A stretch of 64,000 bases of DNA from Nocardia asteroides (lineage in GTDB: Bacteria; Actinomycetota; Actinomycetes; Mycobacteriales; Mycobacteriaceae): the NCBI RefSeq assembly GCF_900637185.1, contig NZ_LR134352.1:186001-250000 (forward strand), given 5' to 3'. This document shows, in pieces, positions 42,062-51,996 of the stretch; positions within the stretch are counted from its first letter, which is position 1; each line of letters begins with the position of its first letter. The notes under the pieces were generated by a model that made no database searches, had not been told where the DNA came from, and worked only from the letters and a program-made list of their open reading frames with translations. A program made the translations under genes and the position numbers.

Positions 42062-42859
42062 GTGACCACTCCGAGCAGTCCGGAGGACGTGACCGAGGTC
42101 CGGCACAAGGTGCCGTTGACCCAGCTGATACACCTGATGTCGGAGTATCAGCAGCTCGGCGCGCACCGTGACACCTTCCTCGCCACCCCCGCCGACGACA
42201 CCTTCGTGCGCGGCTGCGGAATCATCGCGGGCACCCTCGCCACCATCGGCGTGATCTGCGCGGCCGTCGGCGCCTGGCCGGGCGGCGTCGCGCTGCTGGC
42301 ACTGGCCGCCGTTCCCGTGCTCCTGGCGTTCCGGCGCGGAATCCTCAACCGGCAGAACCGCGCCGCCCGCATCGACCTGTTCGACCACGGCGTCACCGTC
42401 TACCGGTCCGGGCAGCGCGTGGCCGGATTCCGCTGGGACAACACCGAAGTCCGCCAGCACACCATCCCGTTCCATGACACCAACCTGGTGTCCTACTACC
42501 TGGACCTCAGTGCCCCCGGCACTGCGGCCAGCATCGACGAGGAAGGCTTCGCCCGCGCCCGCGAATGGGCTCGCGCCATCCAATCCGCCGTCACCACAAC
42601 CCAACTCCCCGCCGCCGTCACCGCCATCGACAACGGTGACACCGTCACCTTCGGCGACCTCGGCCTCTCCCTCGACGCCCTCACCTTCCACGCCGAATCC
42701 TTCCCCTGGGAAGACATCCAGCTCATCGACGCCCGCAGCGGCCACCTCCGCATCAAACTCGCGGGCACCTGGCGCACCCTCGCCCCCGTCGGCACCATCC
42801 CCAACTTCTACATCTTCAACGAACTCGCCGAGAGGCTGCGATTGACCCCGGTGGGGTGA
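42062..42859 (+). CDS. DUF6585-like membrane protein
   Basis: 265 residues from the GTG at 42062, preceded by GGAGGG; an ATG at 42050 has no ribosome site. Two membrane helices near residues 53-100 (IIAGTLATIGVICAAVGAW and GVALLALAAVPVLLAF) and a cytoplasmic PH-like domain thereafter, with RIDLFDHGVTVYRSGQRVAGFRW resembling DUF6585. The last 250 bases are strikingly poor in G on this strand. Function unknown. Confidence 0.7.
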   Translation: MTTPSSPEDVTEVRHKVPLTQLIHLMSEYQQLGAHRDTFLATPADDTFVRGCGIIAGTLATIGVICAAVGAWPGGVALLALAAVPVLLAFRRGILNRQNRAARIDLFDHGVTVYRSGQRVAGFRWDNTEVRQHTIPFHDTNLVSYYLDLSAPGTAASIDEEGFARAREWARAIQSAVTTTQLPAAVTAIDNGDTVTFGDLGLSLDALTFHAESFPWEDIQLIDARSGHLRIKLAGTWRTLAPVGTIPNFYIFNELAERLRLTPVG

Positions 42860-42872
42860 GCTCGCTGGAAGA

Positions 42873-43214
42873 TCAGGGTTGGAGGCCGAGGATCAGCCGA
42901 ACCGAACTTTCCACCCGGCGTAGTTCGACTGGCGCAAGGACCCCGAGCTTTCGCCGCAGGCGCGGCTTGGCCACGGTGTGCAGGTCTGCGCAATTCACGT
43001 ACGACTCTTCGTATTTGGTCAACCCGGAATCAGGACCGACCGGAACATGAGTCACCTCGGGACCGGAGGTCCCGGTGATCAGTACCACCGTTACCGCGGC
43101 CAAGGGTTCGGCGATCCGGTTGACCGTGAGGACGACCACGGGATGTGGCCCCACTGGCTGCGGCAGCGCACAAGACCAGACCTCACCCCGGAGAGCCGTA
43201 CCGGCGCTCACCAC
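42873..43214 (-). CDS. MazF/PemK-family toxin
   Basis: 113 residues from the GTG at 43214 (GTG at 43211, forming a GTGA overlap, is equally good). N-terminal LRGEVWSCALPQPVGPHPVVVLTVN matches the RGxVWxxxxxx..RPVVVL pattern of MazF endoribonucleases, and LTKYEESYVNCADLHTVAK contains the S-x-V-x-C-D-x-L motif. Inhibits growth by cutting mRNA or tRNA at specific short sites. Downstream of and overlapping its antitoxin. Confidence 0.88.
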   Translation of the reverse strand: MVSAGTALRGEVWSCALPQPVGPHPVVVLTVNRIAEPLAAVTVVLITGTSGPEVTHVPVGPDSGLTKYEESYVNCADLHTVAKPRLRRKLGVLAPVELRRVESSVRLILGLQP

Positions 43215-43567
43215 TGCATCTCGTCCACGGCCGCTAGCTCGTCGTCGGTCGGTTCGGCGACGCCCTCCGGCAGCGGAGCGTGCCGGTCGTCGTAGAACGC
43301 GCGGATTTCTTCGGCGGCGTCGACCTCCGCGGCTTCCCTGGCGAGCAACCGCAGTCCCTCGCGCAGCGCATCCGAGGTCGAGCCGAGATCAAGGGTCCGC
43401 ATCACCTTCTGGAGTGCGAGCACTTCGTCGGCTCGTAGCCGCACCTGCGCCAGACGGCTGGGGCCGAGCGCGGGCACAGGCTCGCGGCTGGAGCCGCTCT
43501 TCTTCCTGACCGCCCGCTTACGGCCGGTCCCGGAGGCCGGATCCCCAGCTTGTCTTACAGATGTCAT
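43208..43567 (-). CDS. MazE-like antitoxin
   Basis: 119 residues. A lysine/arginine-rich N-terminus, a ribbon-helix-helix-like region RLAQVRLRADEVLALQKVMRTLDLGSTSDALREGLRLL, and an acidic C-terminal tail that would wrap the toxin. Antitoxin-first order with overlapping toxin gene is typical of MazEF. It probably represses its own promoter. Confidence 0.82.
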   Translation of the reverse strand: MTSVRQAGDPASGTGRKRAVRKKSGSSREPVPALGPSRLAQVRLRADEVLALQKVMRTLDLGSTSDALREGLRLLAREAAEVDAAEEIRAFYDDRHAPLPEGVAEPTDDELAAVDEMQW

Positions 43568-43610
43568 ACGCCCAGTGTGGTGCGGCCATCCGATCCGGTC
43601 AAGCTATGCC

Positions 43611-43644
43611 GAAGGCCGGCCCACCGAATGGTGGACCGGCCTTC
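43611..43644 (-). terminator. groEL terminator
   Basis: Hairpin GAAGGCCGG-C-CCACC / GGTGG-A-CCGGCCTTC with loop GAAT: 14 paired bases and one C/A mismatch, 31 bases past the groEL stop. Confidence 0.85.
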
Positions 43645-43675
43645 GTGACTTGCGGGTACTACTGATCCGAGGGGA

Positions 43676-45424
<1,749 letters not shown>

Positions 45425-45437
45425 TCACCGTCCCGAC

Positions 45438-45464
45438 CTGGCACTCAACAGACGTGAGTGCCAA
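45438..45464. promoter_or_regulatory. CIRCE operator 1
   Basis: CTGGCACTC-N9-GAGTGCCAA, close to the HrcA box TTAGCACTC-N9-GAGTGCTAA. Proximal to groEL. Confidence 0.88.
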
Positions 45465-45472
45465 AGCCATTT

Positions 45473-45499
45473 TTAGCACTCGGGTAGTGAGAGTGCAAG
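45473..45499. promoter_or_regulatory. CIRCE operator 2
   Basis: TTAGCACTC-N9-GAGTGCAAG; the left arm is exactly the consensus. 35 bp centre to centre from operator 1. Confidence 0.9.
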
Positions 45500-45543
45500 G
45501 TCGCACCCGGCAACAGCGGATCGCACCGGGCGCGACCCGGCGC

Positions 45544-46275
45544 TCAGGACTCGTCCTCGGCGGCGGCCAGGAACTGGTTCAGCAGCTCGACGAGCTCGGC
45601 CTCTACCACAGCCTTGTCCAGACCGAGGTCGCTGAGCACGCCCGTGCCGTTCTCCTGCTCGAGCAGCGCCAGCAGGATGTGTTCGGTGCCGATGTAGTTG
45701 TGGCCGAGGCGCAGCGCCTCCCGAAACGTCAGTTCCAGGACCTTCTTCGTGTCGCCGTCGAACGGGATGAGGGCGGGGATGTCACCGTCGGCGGCGGGCA
45801 GCGCGGCGGTCGCGGCCGCGCGCACCGCGTCCAGCGACACTCCCCTGGCGACGATCTCCCGGGCGGCCAGACCCTCCGGCTGGCCGATCAGGCCGAGGAT
45901 CAGGTGCCCGAGCGAGATCTGGCCGTTCCCGGCGGTGCGGGCCGCCTCCTGGGAGCCGACGACCACCTGCCGGGCGCGGTCGGTGAACTTGGCGAAGCCG
46001 GCCTGCGGGTCCATGGCCGCGGCGTCGCCGGGCTGCTTGGGCACGAACCGCTTCTGCGCGGCCTGCTTGGTGACGCCCATGCTGGCGCCGATATCGGTCC
46101 AGGAGGCGCCGGAGCGGCGGGCCTGGTCGACGAAGTGGCCGATCAGGTGATCGGCGACCTCACTCATGTGACCGGCGACGACCACGGCGTCGGAGAGCTG
46201 GTCGAGGGGGTTGTCGGGGCGGGCCTTCTTGATGCCGTCGATGAGATCGTCGAGGCGGACGTTCGGAGTGCTCAT
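45544..46275 (-). CDS. HTH plus Clp N-terminal (Clp_N) domain protein
   Basis: 243 residues from the ATG at 46275. Residues about 57-78 form a helix-turn-helix-like segment (SWTDIGASMGVTKQAAQKRF). From about 90 there are two Clp_N repeats as in ClpC/ClpA, e.g. GQISLGHLILGLIGQPEG and LGHNYIGTEHILLALLEQENG. There is no ATPase domain, so it is not an unfoldase; it may be a Clp adaptor or a stress-linked transcription factor. Two perfect palindromes precede the gene, compatible with autoregulation. Terminates near the CIRCE region of groEL. Confidence 0.85.
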   Translation of the reverse strand: MSTPNVRLDDLIDGIKKARPDNPLDQLSDAVVVAGHMSEVADHLIGHFVDQARRSGASWTDIGASMGVTKQAAQKRFVPKQPGDAAAMDPQAGFAKFTDRARQVVVGSQEAARTAGNGQISLGHLILGLIGQPEGLAAREIVARGVSLDAVRAAATAALPAADGDIPALIPFDGDTKKVLELTFREALRLGHNYIGTEHILLALLEQENGTGVLSDLGLDKAVVEAELVELLNQFLAAAEDES

Positions 46276-46277
46276 GG

Positions 46278-46296
46278 CGTCAACTGTAGGTTGACG
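46278..46296. promoter_or_regulatory. Palindromic operator 1 of the Clp_N gene
   Basis: CGTCAAC-TGTAG-GTTGACG, perfect 7-bp arms, immediately before the Clp_N start codon. Confidence 0.8.
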
Positions 46297-46305
46297 TTTT
46301 CCGAT

Positions 46306-46324
46306 CGTCAACCACTGGTTGACG
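46306..46324. promoter_or_regulatory. Palindromic operator 2 of the Clp_N gene
   Basis: CGTCAAC-CACTG-GTTGACG, same arms as operator 1 with a different spacer; centres 28 bp apart. Lies in the divergent promoter with the membrane-protein gene starting at 46341. Confidence 0.8.
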
Positions 46325-46340
46325 ATCGATCGGTGGCAGG

Positions 46341-47642
46341 ATGTTCCCCATGGGGAGATTTCGGGGCGGGGGCCGCTGGGCGCTGCGCATCGTGGGGATA
46401 GCCGTGACATTGGCCTGTGTGCTGGCGACGAGCCGGTTCCTGTGGCCGCAACCGGGGGTCGACGCGCAGCCGGGGTCCACCGAGCGGCAGCTGTCGTTCC
46501 TCCGGTCCGCGCTCGACGACGGCGCCGATATCGCGGCGCAGGGCCAGTTTCCGGAGGGGCACTTCTTCCTGAACGCGCTGTACGGCATCGCGTGGGTACA
46601 GGCGGCACACGGCGACCCCCGGCTGCGCGCGAGCGCACTGCGCGAATCCCGGTGGGCGCTGGATCGATTGGAGTCCGAGACCGGGCGAGCCGTGTTCAGC
46701 CCGGCCCTGCGGCCCGCCTACGGCATCTTCTGGGCGGGCTGGAGCAACTGGCTGCGCGGGGCGATCCTGACGCTGGACGCGACCGATTCCGCCGAGGTGC
46801 GGCGGTTCTCGGAACTCAGCGCGGAGATCGCGCTGGCGTTCGAGGCGTCGCCGACACCGTTCCTGCAGGCCTATCGCGGGCAGGCGTGGCCGGTGGACTC
46901 CACCGTCGCGGTGGCCTCGCTGCGTCTGCACGACCGGGTGCTCGGCGCCCGCTTCGGCGCGGTCACCGACCGGTGGCTCACCGCGGTGCGCGCGCACCTC
47001 GATCCGGCCACCGGGCTGCTGCCCCACGAGGTCACCCCGGACGGCACCCAGCTCGACGGTGCCCGGGCCACCTCGCAGGCGGTGATCCAGCGCTTCCTGC
47101 CCGAGATCGACACCGCCTTCGCCGCGGAGCAGTACGGCCACTACCGCGAGCGATTCCTCGCCTACCCCGGCGGATTCGGCCCGGCGCTGCGGGAGTTCCC
47201 GCACGGGACGGACGGGGTGGGCGATGTGGATTCGGGGCCGCTGGTGGCCGGAATCAGCCTGTCCGCCACCGTCGTCGGGCTCGGCGCGGCCCGGGTACAC
47301 GGCGACCGGGAACTGGCCGCCGCGCTCGGCGCCGAAGGGGAACTGCTCGGCATGCCGGTGAACCTGCCCGGATCCAAGCGGTACGCGTTCGGGGCCGTGC
47401 CGATCGGGGACGCGTTCGTGGTGTGGTCGTCGACGGCCCGGCTCCTGGTCGGGGAGCCGGGCGTCGCCGACGGCGGCGTGCGCTGGTGGTGGCGGTTGCC
47501 GTGGTTGCTGGTGCTCGGGCTGATCGCTGTCGGCCCGTGGATCGGGCGACTCGCCGCCGTGCTCCGGCGCGACCGTGTGGCGCCGACCGGCTCAGGCGAC
47601 CGGCCGGAAGACGCTGGGCCACAACGACTCACGAAGCGGTAG
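46341..47642 (+). CDS. Membrane-anchored protein of unknown function
   Basis: 433 residues (ATG at 46341; ATG at 46350 also possible). An N-terminal signal anchor (about 13-33), a large helical extracytoplasmic domain (roughly 45-370) rich in W, H and acidic residues, and a C-terminal membrane helix (WWRLPWLLVLGLIAVGPW) with a basic tail. Repeated helix pairs suggest an (alpha/alpha)6-toroid like glycosidases or linalool-dehydratase-type proteins, but no family is secure. Shares the palindromic operators with the Clp_N gene. Confidence 0.72.
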   Translation: MFPMGRFRGGGRWALRIVGIAVTLACVLATSRFLWPQPGVDAQPGSTERQLSFLRSALDDGADIAAQGQFPEGHFFLNALYGIAWVQAAHGDPRLRASALRESRWALDRLESETGRAVFSPALRPAYGIFWAGWSNWLRGAILTLDATDSAEVRRFSELSAEIALAFEASPTPFLQAYRGQAWPVDSTVAVASLRLHDRVLGARFGAVTDRWLTAVRAHLDPATGLLPHEVTPDGTQLDGARATSQAVIQRFLPEIDTAFAAEQYGHYRERFLAYPGGFGPALREFPHGTDGVGDVDSGPLVAGISLSATVVGLGAARVHGDRELAAALGAEGELLGMPVNLPGSKRYAFGAVPIGDAFVVWSSTARLLVGEPGVADGGVRWWWRLPWLLVLGLIAVGPWIGRLAAVLRRDRVAPTGSGDRPEDAGPQRLTKR

Positions 47643-47669
47643 CGGGACTTGGCCCGGCCCGGGCCCCGC

Positions 47670-48758
47670 TCAGCGCAGCCCGGCAGTGCGGCCCGCGATG
47701 CGCACGATGTTCTCTTTGATCCAGGCGCCGGTGCGTCCACGCACGACCCGCTTTCCCGGGGTGTCGTCGGCATTGAGGACCTGGATCACCGCGTCGCGGC
47801 GGCCCAGGCTGATGCACTGGAGGTGATAGCGGAAGGTCATCGGCTTCGGTTCGGTGCCGCGCGCCCGCGTCACGATCACCCGGGCGACGTAGGAACCGGC
47901 GGGCAGGGCTGTCGCGCAGGCCATCCGGAGCGGGCGGTCACCGGGACCGTCGATCAGCGCGGCATCGCCCGCGGCGTAGATGTCGGGGTGCGAGATCGAG
48001 CGCAGGGTCTCGTCGGTGCGGATGCGGCCCCGCTCGTCGACCGCGAGGCCGGCGCGGCGGGCCAGGTCGGGCACGGTGAAGCCGGCGGTCCAGACGACGG
48101 CCGCCGCGGGCACCACGGTGCCGTCGACCAGGCGGACCCCGTCGGGCAGCACCTCGGCCACCTTCACCCCGGACCGGATCTCGACGCCGAGCCCGGTGAG
48201 CGTGGCGCGGATGTGCTCGGCGGCGCGGGCGGACAGCCATCCGCCCGGCTCCTCCGAGCCGAGCAGCGTCACGGTCGAATCCGGCTGCGACTCGGCCAGT
48301 TCCGCGGCCAGCTCGATGCCGGTCGAGCCGGCGCCGACCACGACCACCGGACCCGCGGGCAGGGCGTGCACGTCCTCGGGGGTGGCCACCGAGTGCGCGT
48401 ACTCGGCGACGCCGGGCACGCTGGTCCGATCGGCGGCGCTGCCGAGGGCGTAGACGAGGGTGTCGTAGCCGACCGTCCGCCCGTCGTCGAGCCGCACCCG
48501 CTTGATCTCCGGGTCCAGCTCGGTGACCCGCGCGCGCACGAATTCGACGCCCTTGCGCTCCAGCAGTTCCCGCAGGTCCCACCGGCCGACCCGCTGACCC
48601 GCCGCCACCTGGTGCAGACGCACCCGCTCGACGAACTCCGCGCGGGTATCGATCACCGTGATCGCGCTGTCGCGCGCCTTGCCCGCCAGGTGGCGGGCCG
48701 CGGCGAGACCCGCGTATCCCGCGCCGAGGACGACGATTCGCTGCTGCTGCCCGGTCAT
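47670..48758 (-). CDS. FAD-dependent oxidoreductase, NDH-2/AIF-like
   Basis: 362 residues. Two dinucleotide folds: VVLGAGYAGLAAARHLAG near the start (FAD) and VVVVGAGSTGIELAAELAE in the middle (NADH), plus the C-terminal FAD motif SHPDIYAAGDAALI. Similar to type II NADH dehydrogenases and ferredoxin reductases, without the membrane-anchoring helix. Its promoter region has a good ECF41 box, and the ECF41 sigma factor gene lies next upstream; in this sigma group the neighbour is normally the target oxidoreductase or COE-type gene. Confidence 0.9.
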   Translation of the reverse strand: MTGQQQRIVVLGAGYAGLAAARHLAGKARDSAITVIDTRAEFVERVRLHQVAAGQRVGRWDLRELLERKGVEFVRARVTELDPEIKRVRLDDGRTVGYDTLVYALGSAADRTSVPGVAEYAHSVATPEDVHALPAGPVVVVGAGSTGIELAAELAESQPDSTVTLLGSEEPGGWLSARAAEHIRATLTGLGVEIRSGVKVAEVLPDGVRLVDGTVVPAAAVVWTAGFTVPDLARRAGLAVDERGRIRTDETLRSISHPDIYAAGDAALIDGPGDRPLRMACATALPAGSYVARVIVTRARGTEPKPMTFRYHLQCISLGRRDAVIQVLNADDTPGKRVVRGRTGAWIKENIVRIAGRTAGLR

Positions 48759-48793
48759 GGTGTGGCTCCTCTCGACAATGCCGACACCATCCA

Positions 48794-48820
48794 GACCCGG
48801 CAGCCCCCGATTTCCTGACA
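48794..48820 (-). promoter_or_regulatory. Probable ECF41 promoter
   Basis: Minus strand TGTCAGG-N16-GGTC, close to the ECF41 consensus TGTCACA-N16-CGTC with exact 16-base spacing, 36 bases ahead of the oxidoreductase ATG. Confidence 0.65.
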
Positions 48821-48840
48821 GTCCGCCGCAGTGATCCGGG

Positions 48841-49728
48841 TCACGCCTCGGTGGCGACGAGAAAGCCCAGCTTGTCGGGGTTGACGACGATGTGGATCGC
48901 GTCGACCAGACCGTCGGCGTCGAGGTCGAAAAGCATGACCGAGCTCGCGACCACCCCGTCGGCGCGCACCACCAGCGCGGGTTCGCCGTTGATCTCGTCG
49001 ACGGAGAACGAGCTCGCCGGGGTGAGGAACTTGGTCAGGCCGAGCAGGTAGCGCGCCACCAGGTCGCCGCCGTGCACCGGGCGGCGGGCCGCGGTGACCT
49101 TGCCGCCGCCGTCGGCCGTGGACACCACGTCGTCGGCGAGCAGCGCGCGCAGGGCGGTGACGTCACCGGTCGCGGCGGCGAGCAGGAACCGGTCGATGAG
49201 GTCGCGGGCATGCGCGGCGGGCACCGTGAAGCGCTGCTTGCCGGTGCGGACCCGCGCGCTCGCGCGATGCAGGATCTGCTGGGAGTTGGCCTCGGTGAGG
49301 TCGAGCATGGCCGCGATGTCGGCGTGCGGGTAGCCGAACGCCTCGCGCAGGACGAAGACCGCGCGCTCGACGGGGTTGAGCCGTTCCAGCGCGGTCAGCA
49401 GGGCCAGCGAGACCGATTCGCGCGCCTCGACCGTCTCCAGCGGGCCCAGCGCGCCCGCGCCGGTCGGGACGGGTTCGGGCAGCCACGGCCCCACGTAGGT
49501 CTCCCGGCGGGCGCGCGCCGAGACCAGCGCCGAGCGGCACAGGTTCACCGTCACGGTGGTGAGCCAGGCCTCGGGGTTGCCGATCTGGGCGCGGTCGGCG
49601 TCGGCCCAGCGCAGGTAGGTGTCCTGTACCGCGTCCTCGGCCTCGCTCGCGGCGCCGAACATCCGGTAGGCCAGCGCGAACAATCGCGGCCGGTGGATCA
49701 GGAACTCGGCGACGCCGTCGGATTCCAC
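48841..49728 (-). CDS. ECF41-type sigma factor (SigJ-like)
   Basis: 295 residues, GTG at 49728 after AGGGGG. Sigma region 2 (RLFALAYRMFGAASEAEDAVQDTYLRW) and region 4 (VFVLREAFGYPHADIAAMLDLTEANSQQILHRA), joined by a linker with YVGPWLPEP. A SnoaL-like C-terminal extension from about 175 ends with VVNPDKL. Both linker and NPDKL are the hallmarks of ECF41, where the extension controls activity in place of an anti-sigma factor. It should drive the FAD oxidoreductase gene just downstream. Confidence 0.93.
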   Translation of the reverse strand: MESDGVAEFLIHRPRLFALAYRMFGAASEAEDAVQDTYLRWADADRAQIGNPEAWLTTVTVNLCRSALVSARARRETYVGPWLPEPVPTGAGALGPLETVEARESVSLALLTALERLNPVERAVFVLREAFGYPHADIAAMLDLTEANSQQILHRASARVRTGKQRFTVPAAHARDLIDRFLLAAATGDVTALRALLADDVVSTADGGGKVTAARRPVHGGDLVARYLLGLTKFLTPASSFSVDEINGEPALVVRADGVVASSVMLFDLDADGLVDAIHIVVNPDKLGFLVATEA

Positions 49729-49784
49729 TGAGTGCCCCCTCGCACGCTGCTGTCGTGCCGCAACGCTACCGCCGTGGCCGGGGC

Positions 49785-49817
49785 GTCTCGCCGGGGGACC
49801 ACCGCCCCCGGCGAGAC
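49785..49817 (-). terminator. psd-pssA terminator
   Basis: Perfect 13-bp arms GTCTCGCCGGGGG (49785-49797) and CCCCCGGCGAGAC (49805-49817), 7-nt loop, immediately after the pssA stop. Confidence 0.85.
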
Positions 49818-49821
49818 TCGA

Positions 49822-50697
49822 TCAGCTGTCGTCGCGCGGGCGACGCAGGCGCAGCCGGGCCGAACCGCGGATGGCGGGACGGCGGATCGCGGGCATCCTG
49901 CGCTGGGCCCGCCGCTGCGCGCGACGCTCGGCGGGCTTGTGCTGCCAGGTCTCCGGGCGGGCGGCGACCCAGCGGGCCGAACGCCAGGCGAACGGGATGT
50001 GCGCCAGGTACAGGCCGACCAGGATCAGCAGCAGCACGATCGGGTAGGTCACCAGCAGCGCGGCGGCCAGCGCGACGAGGACGAGCAGTCCGGCGGCCGC
50101 CTGCGGGGCCACCGAGACCGACTTCATCGCCAGCGTCGGGATGGTGCTCACGCACAGCAGGGCCGCGAAGACCGTCCAGGCCGCGACGAAGGTGAAGCTG
50201 TCCCACCAGCCGTCGCCGAACTGCACCTTGAGCGCGATCGGGACCAGCGCGATCAGCGCGCCCGCCGGGGCGGGCACGCCGACGAAGTACTCGCGCGCCC
50301 AGTTGGGGCGGGAGTCGTCGTCGAGCAGGGTGTTGAACCGGGCCAGGCGCAGCACCAGGCTCACCGCGTACAGCAGGGCCACGATCCAGCCCGCGCTGTA
50401 GCCGTCGAGCAGGGTCACGTACAGGACCAGCGCGGGCGCGACGCCGAAGGAGATCGCGTCCGAGAGCGAGTCCAGTTCGGCGCCCATCTTGCTGGTCGCG
50501 TCGAGCATCCTGGCCAGGCGACCGTCCAGGGTGTCGAGCACGGCGGCGGCGCCGACCATGGCCAGGGCCACGTCGAGTTCCCCGTCGAGACCGAACTTCA
50601 CCGCGGACAGGCCTGCACACAGCGCGAGGATCGTGACGATGCTCGGCAGCAGCCGCACCGAGCGGGGACGCTTGCGGCGGGCGGCCTGTTCGATCAT
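49822..50697 (-). CDS. pssA: CDP-diacylglycerol-serine O-phosphatidyltransferase
   Basis: 291 residues, about six to eight membrane helices. The CDP-alcohol phosphotransferase motif D-x2-D-G-x2-A-R-x8-G-x3-D-x3-D is intact in [20 protein letters not shown] followed by LDSLSD. Makes phosphatidylserine in the membrane, which the next enzyme (Psd) decarboxylates to phosphatidylethanolamine. Overlaps psd by four bases. The order psd-pssA is as in M. tuberculosis Rv0437c-Rv0436c. A basic C-terminal tail (about 230-291) is a feature of actinobacterial PssA. Confidence 0.96.
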   Translation of the reverse strand: MIEQAARRKRPRSVRLLPSIVTILALCAGLSAVKFGLDGELDVALAMVGAAAVLDTLDGRLARMLDATSKMGAELDSLSDAISFGVAPALVLYVTLLDGYSAGWIVALLYAVSLVLRLARFNTLLDDDSRPNWAREYFVGVPAPAGALIALVPIALKVQFGDGWWDSFTFVAAWTVFAALLCVSTIPTLAMKSVSVAPQAAAGLLVLVALAAALLVTYPIVLLLILVGLYLAHIPFAWRSARWVAARPETWQHKPAERRAQRRAQRRMPAIRRPAIRGSARLRLRRPRDDS

Positions 50698-51407
50698 CCC
50701 AGCACAGCCAGGACGGTTTCGGCTCCGATCGTGCGCTGGCCGGGCTCGACCAGCAGTTCGGTGCCGACCGGGAAGTACGTGTCGACCCGGGAGCCGAAAC
50801 GGATCAGGCCGTAGGTGTCACCGATGGTGAGCGAGTCGCCGACGCGGGCGTCGCAGACGATGCGGCGGGCCAGCAGACCGGCGATCTGCACGACCACGAC
50901 CTGCTGACCCGCGGCGGTGTCGATGACCATGCTGTTGCGCTCGTTGGCGTCGCTGGCTTCGGGAAGGTCGGCGGAGAGGAACTGGCCGGGCTGGTGCAGC
51001 ACCTCGCGCACGGTGCCGGACACCGGGACGCGCTGCACATGCACGTCGAGCACGGACAGGAAGATGCTGACGCGCGGCAGCGGCTGATCACCGAGGCCGA
51101 GTTCGGCAGGCGGCACCGCGGTGTCGACGAGCGCGATCTCACCGTCGGCGGGCGCGACGACGATGCCGGGCCGGTTCGGCGGCACCCGGTGCGGGTGCCG
51201 GAAGAAGGCGGCGCAGGCGGCGGCGGCACCGAGACCGGCGCGGCGCACCCATTTGTTCCGTCCGCCGATGACCGCTACCGCCAGCGGCGCCGCGACGAAC
51301 GGCAGGCCTGCGGGGTGTAGCGGCGGAACAGCGGCCCGCACCAGATCGACCATGTGGCCGACGGCGGTGGTGTCGGGCGTGCCGGGCGGAGTGGGGCGGC
51401 GTGCCAC
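50694..51407 (-). CDS. psd: Phosphatidylserine decarboxylase proenzyme
   Basis: 237 residues from the GTG at 51407, preceded by AGAGGGAG; an upstream ATG at 51449 lacks a ribosome site. Short Psd type. The auto-cleavage site that produces the pyruvoyl group is the Gly-Ser in RFGSRVD near the C-terminus. Key segments: [24 protein letters not shown] and [16 protein letters not shown]. One N-terminal hydrophobic region attaches it to the membrane. Forms an operon with pssA. Confidence 0.95.
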   Translation of the reverse strand: MARRPTPPGTPDTTAVGHMVDLVRAAVPPLHPAGLPFVAAPLAVAVIGGRNKWVRRAGLGAAAACAAFFRHPHRVPPNRPGIVVAPADGEIALVDTAVPPAELGLGDQPLPRVSIFLSVLDVHVQRVPVSGTVREVLHQPGQFLSADLPEASDANERNSMVIDTAAGQQVVVVQIAGLLARRIVCDARVGDSLTIGDTYGLIRFGSRVDTYFPVGTELLVEPGQRTIGAETVLAVLG

Positions 51408-51484
51408 TGGCTCCCTCTTTCGTGGTGTGACGACAACGCGAGCGTTCACACCTTACGCCGAACCCCGCCCCCTCCACCCGGTGC

Positions 51485-51757
51485 TCAGTGCGCTGCTTTA
51501 CGCCCTGTGAACAGCTTCACCAGGTACAGCAGGACACAGGCGCCCGCCAGACAGGTGAAGAAACTGAAGATCCAGCCCGCGCCCTCGACGTCCACGCCGA
51601 ACAGGCTGAGGATGAATCCGCCGAGCAAGCCGCCGACGATTCCGACGACGATATTGAGCAGGATGCCCTGCTGCGCGTCGGTCTTCATGAACTTGCTCGC
51701 AATCCAACCGGCGAGGCCGCCGATGATGATCCAACTGATAATCCCGAGTCCAAGCAT
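51485..51757 (-). CDS. GlsB/YeaQ/YmgE family small membrane protein
   Basis: 90 residues from the ATG at 51757. Three membrane helices with the glycine-rich pattern IIGGLAGWIASKFMK and GIVGGLLGGFILSLFG of 'transglycosylase-associated' proteins. Despite that name no enzymatic role is known; members are stress-induced. Stands alone between psd and fabH. Confidence 0.9.
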   Translation of the reverse strand: MLGLGIISWIIIGGLAGWIASKFMKTDAQQGILLNIVVGIVGGLLGGFILSLFGVDVEGAGWIFSFFTCLAGACVLLYLVKLFTGRKAAH

Positions 51758-51996
51758 GGTGTCCTCGTTCCCTCGATGGGTCGGCGAGCAATCGCCTTGT
51801 CTCCAAGGTATACCCCGGACCAGTTGTGACATAAGACACGACGAGACCGGTCCGAGCCGTTAATATGAGGGGGCCTCATGTCTGCCCGTTCACATGTTGT
51901 CCACGCGGGGGTCATGGGCGATGAGCGACGGATTTCGATGCTTCGGGTACACCCAGCGGTGCAACCGCAGGTTGACAGGTACAGAGGAGACGCAAC

